From Photobacterium obscurum (GTDB taxonomy: Bacteria > Pseudomonadota > Gammaproteobacteria > Enterobacterales > Vibrionaceae): a stretch of 64,000 nucleotides of DNA. The position numbers and the translations under genes are program-made. This document shows positions 61,160 to 64,000 of the stretch, in pieces (the stretch's first letter is position 1; each line of letters opens with the position of its first letter). The stretch spans positions 62,001 through 126,000 of the forward strand of contig NZ_JAKRRW010000009.1 of assembly GCF_026191635.1 (NCBI RefSeq), given 5' to 3'. The notes beneath the pieces are model-generated. The model did not search any database, was not told the DNA's origin, and saw only the letters and a program-made list of their open reading frames with translations.

Positions 61160-62526
61160 CGCAAAGACATTGCTATCTGATGGTCATCGTCCTGCTTATG
61201 CACCCAATGCATTCGGGTTGCCAGCATGATGGCCGCTGAACTCAGGCCGATAATATTGCCGATCCAGAAGCCATGCGGGCCCATCGGTTCTACAACCCAG
61301 TTCGTCAACCCGAGGGTATAGCCAATCGGTAGGCCGAGAATCCAGTAGGCGATAAAGGTACGAATAAAGATAGCACGCATGTCTTTATACCCTCGGAGTG
61401 CCCCTGCTGCGACAACTTGTACGGCATCGGTACACTGGTAGATTGCCGCCAAGAACAAGAGTTGCCCCGCGATAAGGATAACTTCAGGGTTATCGGTATA
61501 CATCTGTGCAATTTGTTCACGAAACATGACGGTTAAGAGCGCGGTCAGCATGGCAATAACAAGCCCGACAAGCAAACCACAGCGAGAAGCAATCTTGGCT
61601 TCTTCTAGATCTTTTTGCCCGAGCAGGTGACCGACACGGATGCTCAATGCCGCCCCCAGGCTCATTGGGATCATAAATATTAATGAAGAAAAGTTACTCG
61701 CTACCTGATGGGCCGCTACGGTAATTGAACCAAGAGGCGAAATTAGCAATGCGATGGCAGCAAAGAGTGAGACTTCAAAGAAGATAGAAGCGGCAATGGG
61801 TAAACCTAGTTTAAACAGGCGTGAAATAGCCGAGAGCTGAGGTGTATGCCAGTGGCTAAATAGTCCGATCGAATTTAACCGTTTGTTAAGCCTAATGTAG
61901 ACTAACATCGAAAAAAACATGAGCCAATACACGATAGCGGTCGCGACGCCACAACCAACCCCGCCCAGCGCTGGAGCACCGAACTTGCCGTATACAAAGA
62001 TCCAGTTGAGTGGAATATTAGCGGCAAGACCTATAAAGCCAATAACCATGGCTGGTACGGTAAGAGACAAGCCTTCAGAAAAGCTTTTAAGGGTCTGAAA
62101 AAAGAGGAAGGCAGGAACCGCGAATAACACTGCGTGTAGATAGCCGATAGTTTTATTTGCAAGTTCTTGTTCTACATCCATCATGTCTATCAGAGCGCCA
62201 GCATTGTATAGCACTAAAATAATGGGTAATGAGACGATGGCTGCCAGCATGAAACCATGTTGTACCTCAAATGGAATCTTCTGTTTTTTTCCTGAGCCAT
62301 TAAGTGTCGCAACAACAGGAACTAACGCGATCAGCAAGCCCACACCGAACAGGATAGAGGGTAGCCAAATACTCGCTGCAACAGAGACGGCAGCCATGTC
62401 AGTCGCACTAACGCCACCAGCCATGACGGTGTCAACAAAACCCATTGACGTTTGAGCAACAGAGGCAATGAGTACTGGGATGGCGAGCTTTAGTAAATGA
62501 CGCGTTTCGCGCCTGTAATTATGCAC
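61156..62526 (-). CDS. norM: MATE-family Na+-driven multidrug efflux pump NorM
   Basis: 456 residues from a GTG start at 62526. CAGGAG lies six bases before that GTG, and the resulting start (V/M-H-N-Y-R-R-E-T-R-H-L-L-K-L-A) aligns with known Vibrio NorM N-termini. The open frame extends 11 codons upstream but without homology or ribosome site. Twelve membrane helices in two MatE halves; P-V-L-I-A-S-V-A-Q-T-S-M-G-F-V-D-T-V-M-A-G is the signature. It expels fluoroquinolones, dyes and aminoglycosides by Na+ antiport. Divergent from riboflavin synthase, an arrangement shared with E. coli mdtK-ribC. Confidence 0.95.
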   Translation of the reverse strand: MHNYRRETRHLLKLAIPVLIASVAQTSMGFVDTVMAGGVSATDMAAVSVAASIWLPSILFGVGLLIALVPVVATLNGSGKKQKIPFEVQHGFMLAAIVSLPIILVLYNAGALIDMMDVEQELANKTIGYLHAVLFAVPAFLFFQTLKSFSEGLSLTVPAMVIGFIGLAANIPLNWIFVYGKFGAPALGGVGCGVATAIVYWLMFFSMLVYIRLNKRLNSIGLFSHWHTPQLSAISRLFKLGLPIAASIFFEVSLFAAIALLISPLGSITVAAHQVASNFSSLIFMIPMSLGAALSIRVGHLLGQKDLEEAKIASRCGLLVGLVIAMLTALLTVMFREQIAQMYTDNPEVILIAGQLLFLAAIYQCTDAVQVVAAGALRGYKDMRAIFIRTFIAYWILGLPIGYTLGLTNWVVEPMGPHGFWIGNIIGLSSAAIMLATRMHWVHKQDDDHQIAMSLR

Positions 62527-62962
62527 AGAAGGCTCCTGAAGCAGAGAAAAGTAATACAAATAGTTCGTGCGGTGGATTATAACCTCTACTGTCGTTGATA
62601 CAATTGTTTATCGAAGAGCGTTCTGAAGACCCCATCAATATGTTGGTAATATTGTAACCGCTATATCGAAAACGGCTTTATTTGATTCACTATATCTTAT
62701 TGAACATATGAATCAGCAGCAATTCCCTTAAAGGATCTTCGGTTCACCATCCCACTCAAATGACTTTATTTAGATGGCTGTATAAGTTTTTGATAGTTTG
62801 AAGAAGTAGCCACTTAGAGCTGTGATACCATTGCTATTCGAGATAAATGGCGGTTAGTTGAACGAACAAAGTCAAGCGGAACTGAAAACAACCTCCAGTT
62901 TTGTAGACAAATTGCTGAATCATTAACGAAAACCAAACTGAAGAAGGTTTGCAGGAGAGAGT
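62527..62962. promoter_or_regulatory. Divergent promoter region between norM and riboflavin synthase
   Basis: About 435 bases without a gene. AGGAGAG at about 62953-62959 is the synthase ribosome site. No FMN riboswitch core and no strong hairpin was found, so control would be by ordinary promoters. Confidence 0.45.
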
Positions 62963-63574
62963 ATGTTTACCGGTATTGTTCAGGGAACGGCGAAGGTAGT
63001 GAGCCTTATTAAGAAAGACCAATTTCAGACCCACGTGATTCAAATGTCTGAAGAACTACGAACAGGTCTTGAAATAGGTGCATCAGTTGCACATAACGGT
63101 TGTTGCCTAACGGTGACCGAGATACATGACGATCGGGTTTCGTTTGATTTGATGCAAGAAACGCTGAAAGTGACCAATCTAGGTTTGTTGAAGGTGGGCG
63201 ATGAGGTCAACATTGAACGGGCTGCAAAGTTTGGTGACGAAATTGGTGGTCATTCGATGTCAGGACATATAAACGTGTCGACAGAGATTTGTGAGGTAAT
63301 AACCACTCCAAATAACTGCACTATCTGGTTTCACTTACCTCAAGCCTATCAAAAGTATGTTCTGCGGAAAGGTTACATCGGTATTGATGGTTGTTCATTG
63401 ACTATCGGTGATGTGAAAGAGGATCGTTTCTGCGTTCACTTGATACCTGAGACCCTGAATCGAACGTTGTTCGGTCAACGCCAGAGTGGCAATGTGGTTA
63501 ACATTGAAATCGACCCCCAGACCCAGGCGATTGTTGATACGGTAGAAAGAGTATTAGCAGCTAAATCAATTTAA
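62963..63574 (+). CDS. ribE: Riboflavin synthase, alpha chain
   Basis: 203 residues, two homologous lumazine-binding domains: [12 protein letters not shown] start, G-C-C-L-T-V-T near residue 47, [14 protein letters not shown] at about 90-103, and second-domain [13 protein letters not shown]. It dismutates two 6,7-dimethyl-8-ribityllumazines into riboflavin. Its position divergent from the MATE pump is that of E. coli ribC, and Vibrionaceae often carry another riboflavin synthase in a rib operon. A LumP-like antenna protein, known in Photobacterium, is a remote alternative; the intact catalytic-type start F-T-G-I-V argues for the enzyme. Confidence 0.93.
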   Translation: MFTGIVQGTAKVVSLIKKDQFQTHVIQMSEELRTGLEIGASVAHNGCCLTVTEIHDDRVSFDLMQETLKVTNLGLLKVGDEVNIERAAKFGDEIGGHSMSGHINVSTEICEVITTPNNCTIWFHLPQAYQKYVLRKGYIGIDGCSLTIGDVKEDRFCVHLIPETLNRTLFGQRQSGNVVNIEIDPQTQAIVDTVERVLAAKSI

Positions 63575-63592
63575 GTTATTTGCCTGGTGAAT

Positions 63593-63633
63593 ATATAAAT
63601 ATCCCTGCATCTTTTGTACAGGGATATTTATAT
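63593..63633. terminator. Terminator hairpin after riboflavin synthase
   Basis: A 15-bp AT-flanked stem (63593-63607/63619-63633; core TATCCCTG/CAGGGATA) with an 11-base loop, between convergent genes. Confidence 0.82.
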
Positions 63634-63670
63634 TTAGCTGGCTTATAGAATATATTCCAATTGTTATTGA

Positions 63671-63874
63671 TTAAAATATTTGTTCGTCATCAGCATCAAC
63701 AAAAAGATTAATCGTTTTGTGTTGATCATCGACTTCCATCGTCAAATGTATGGCATGGCAACAGGCAGGACAATCATCGTAAAACTCCTGACTACCGTTA
63801 CTGGTATCTAGAGTAATTCTAATGTGATGACCGCAGTGAGGGCAGGTTACCCCTTGCTCTGTAAAATTCTTCAT
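63671..63874 (-). CDS. CPXCG-motif cysteine-rich protein
   Basis: 67 residues from the ATG at 63874, which has AAGGAG seven bases upstream; the frame extends ten codons further without support. Two C-P-x-C knuckles, V-T-C-P-H-C-G-H-H and D-D-C-P-A-C-C-H-A, make a zinc-ribbon-like fold with a beta hairpin between (I-R-I-T-L-D-T-S-N-G-S-Q-E-F-Y). Small CPXCG proteins occur across gammaproteobacteria; function unknown. Convergent to riboflavin synthase. Confidence 0.9.
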   Translation of the reverse strand: MKNFTEQGVTCPHCGHHIRITLDTSNGSQEFYDDCPACCHAIHLTMEVDDQHKTINLFVDADDEQIF

Positions 63875-64000
63875 ATTGTACTCCTTAAATAGTGCTGAGC
63901 ACATATAGCCAGCTTCCTTACTACTTGTTGGACAATTAACCCATAACTAAACTTTAGCGTTTGAAAATCGTTTTTGCCGAGAATTAACTGCAAAGTTTGA

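Noticed and set aside
62527..62962. FMN riboswitch upstream of riboflavin synthase
   Set aside because: No AGGGTGAAATTCC or CACCGGCGGT-like core was found.
1..64000. Insertion sequences, prophage, integron or defence islands
   Set aside because: No transposase, integrase, phage structural or defence-system gene was recognised; nearly all genes are of core Vibrionaceae type.

Overview
The window reads as chromosomal DNA of a marine gammaproteobacterium of the family Vibrionaceae. Pointers are the NorM-type MATE pump divergent from a riboflavin synthase, the long (367-residue) PurC, a SEC-C protein of the kind first named from Photobacterium profundum, DUF3080 and DUF5062 proteins, a stand-alone second EF-G, and the AT-rich spacers. 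Photobacterium or a close relative (Grimontia, Enterovibrio) is the best guess, inferred from gene families and not from a marker tree. I see no insertion sequence, integrase, prophage, CRISPR array or rRNA gene.

Layout. 1-5.6 kb: truncated LysR regulator, DUF805 membrane protein, a repeat-bearing secreted protein, then a CoA-disulfide-reductase/rhodanese fusion divergent from two YeeE/YedE half-transporters (sulfur handling). 5.6-10.5 kb: the nirB-nirD-nirC-cobA nitrite reduction operon on the minus strand, behind a promoter with FNR-like and NarP/NarL-like sites spaced as in E. coli nirB. 10.7-19 kb: a small unknown gene, an aromatic amino acid permease preceded by a possible Phe/Tyr-rich leader peptide, an Ap4A phosphorylase-like enzyme, EF-G paralogue, cytochrome c, DUF4336, SpoU-type methyltransferase and SEC-C protein. 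19-24.7 kb: yejABEF peptide importer. 24.9-28.6 kb: zwf-pgl-gnd, the complete oxidative pentose phosphate branch. 29-35.5 kb: alanine/glycine symporter, an EF-hand secreted protein, a dCache chemoreceptor, and purC behind a PurR box. 35.7-45.6 kb: UvrD-like helicase, second DUF805 protein, then three successive cyclic-di-GMP genes (HD-GYP, TPR-GGDEF, CHASE4-PAS-GGDEF-EAL). 45.6-50.9 kb: small unknown protein, L,D-transpeptidase, acetyltransferase, and a cyanide-insensitive-type bd oxidase with its tiny DUF2474 companion. 50.9-56.7 kb: an RND efflux pump and its adaptor, then an M23 endopeptidase whose 3' end overlaps a bactofilin gene out of frame. 56.8-64 kb: aminotransferase, four tandem tRNA-Val(GAC) genes, orphan ParA, DUF5062, DUF3080 lipoprotein, NorM, riboflavin synthase, and a CPXCG zinc-ribbon-like protein.

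Themes. Several genes suit life with changing oxygen and electron acceptors (nirBDC, bd oxidase, cytochrome c, sulfur reductase). Others concern surface behaviour and envelope shape (c-di-GMP cluster, chemoreceptor, L,D-transpeptidase, M23-bactofilin) and import or export (Yej, AGCS, RND, NorM). The most interesting unexplained signals are the candidate leader peptide at 11167-11331, the out-of-frame M23/bactofilin overlap, a 17-bp partly palindromic element placed exactly on stop codons of unrelated genes, and the triple TCTAATTTA repeat between the sulfur genes.
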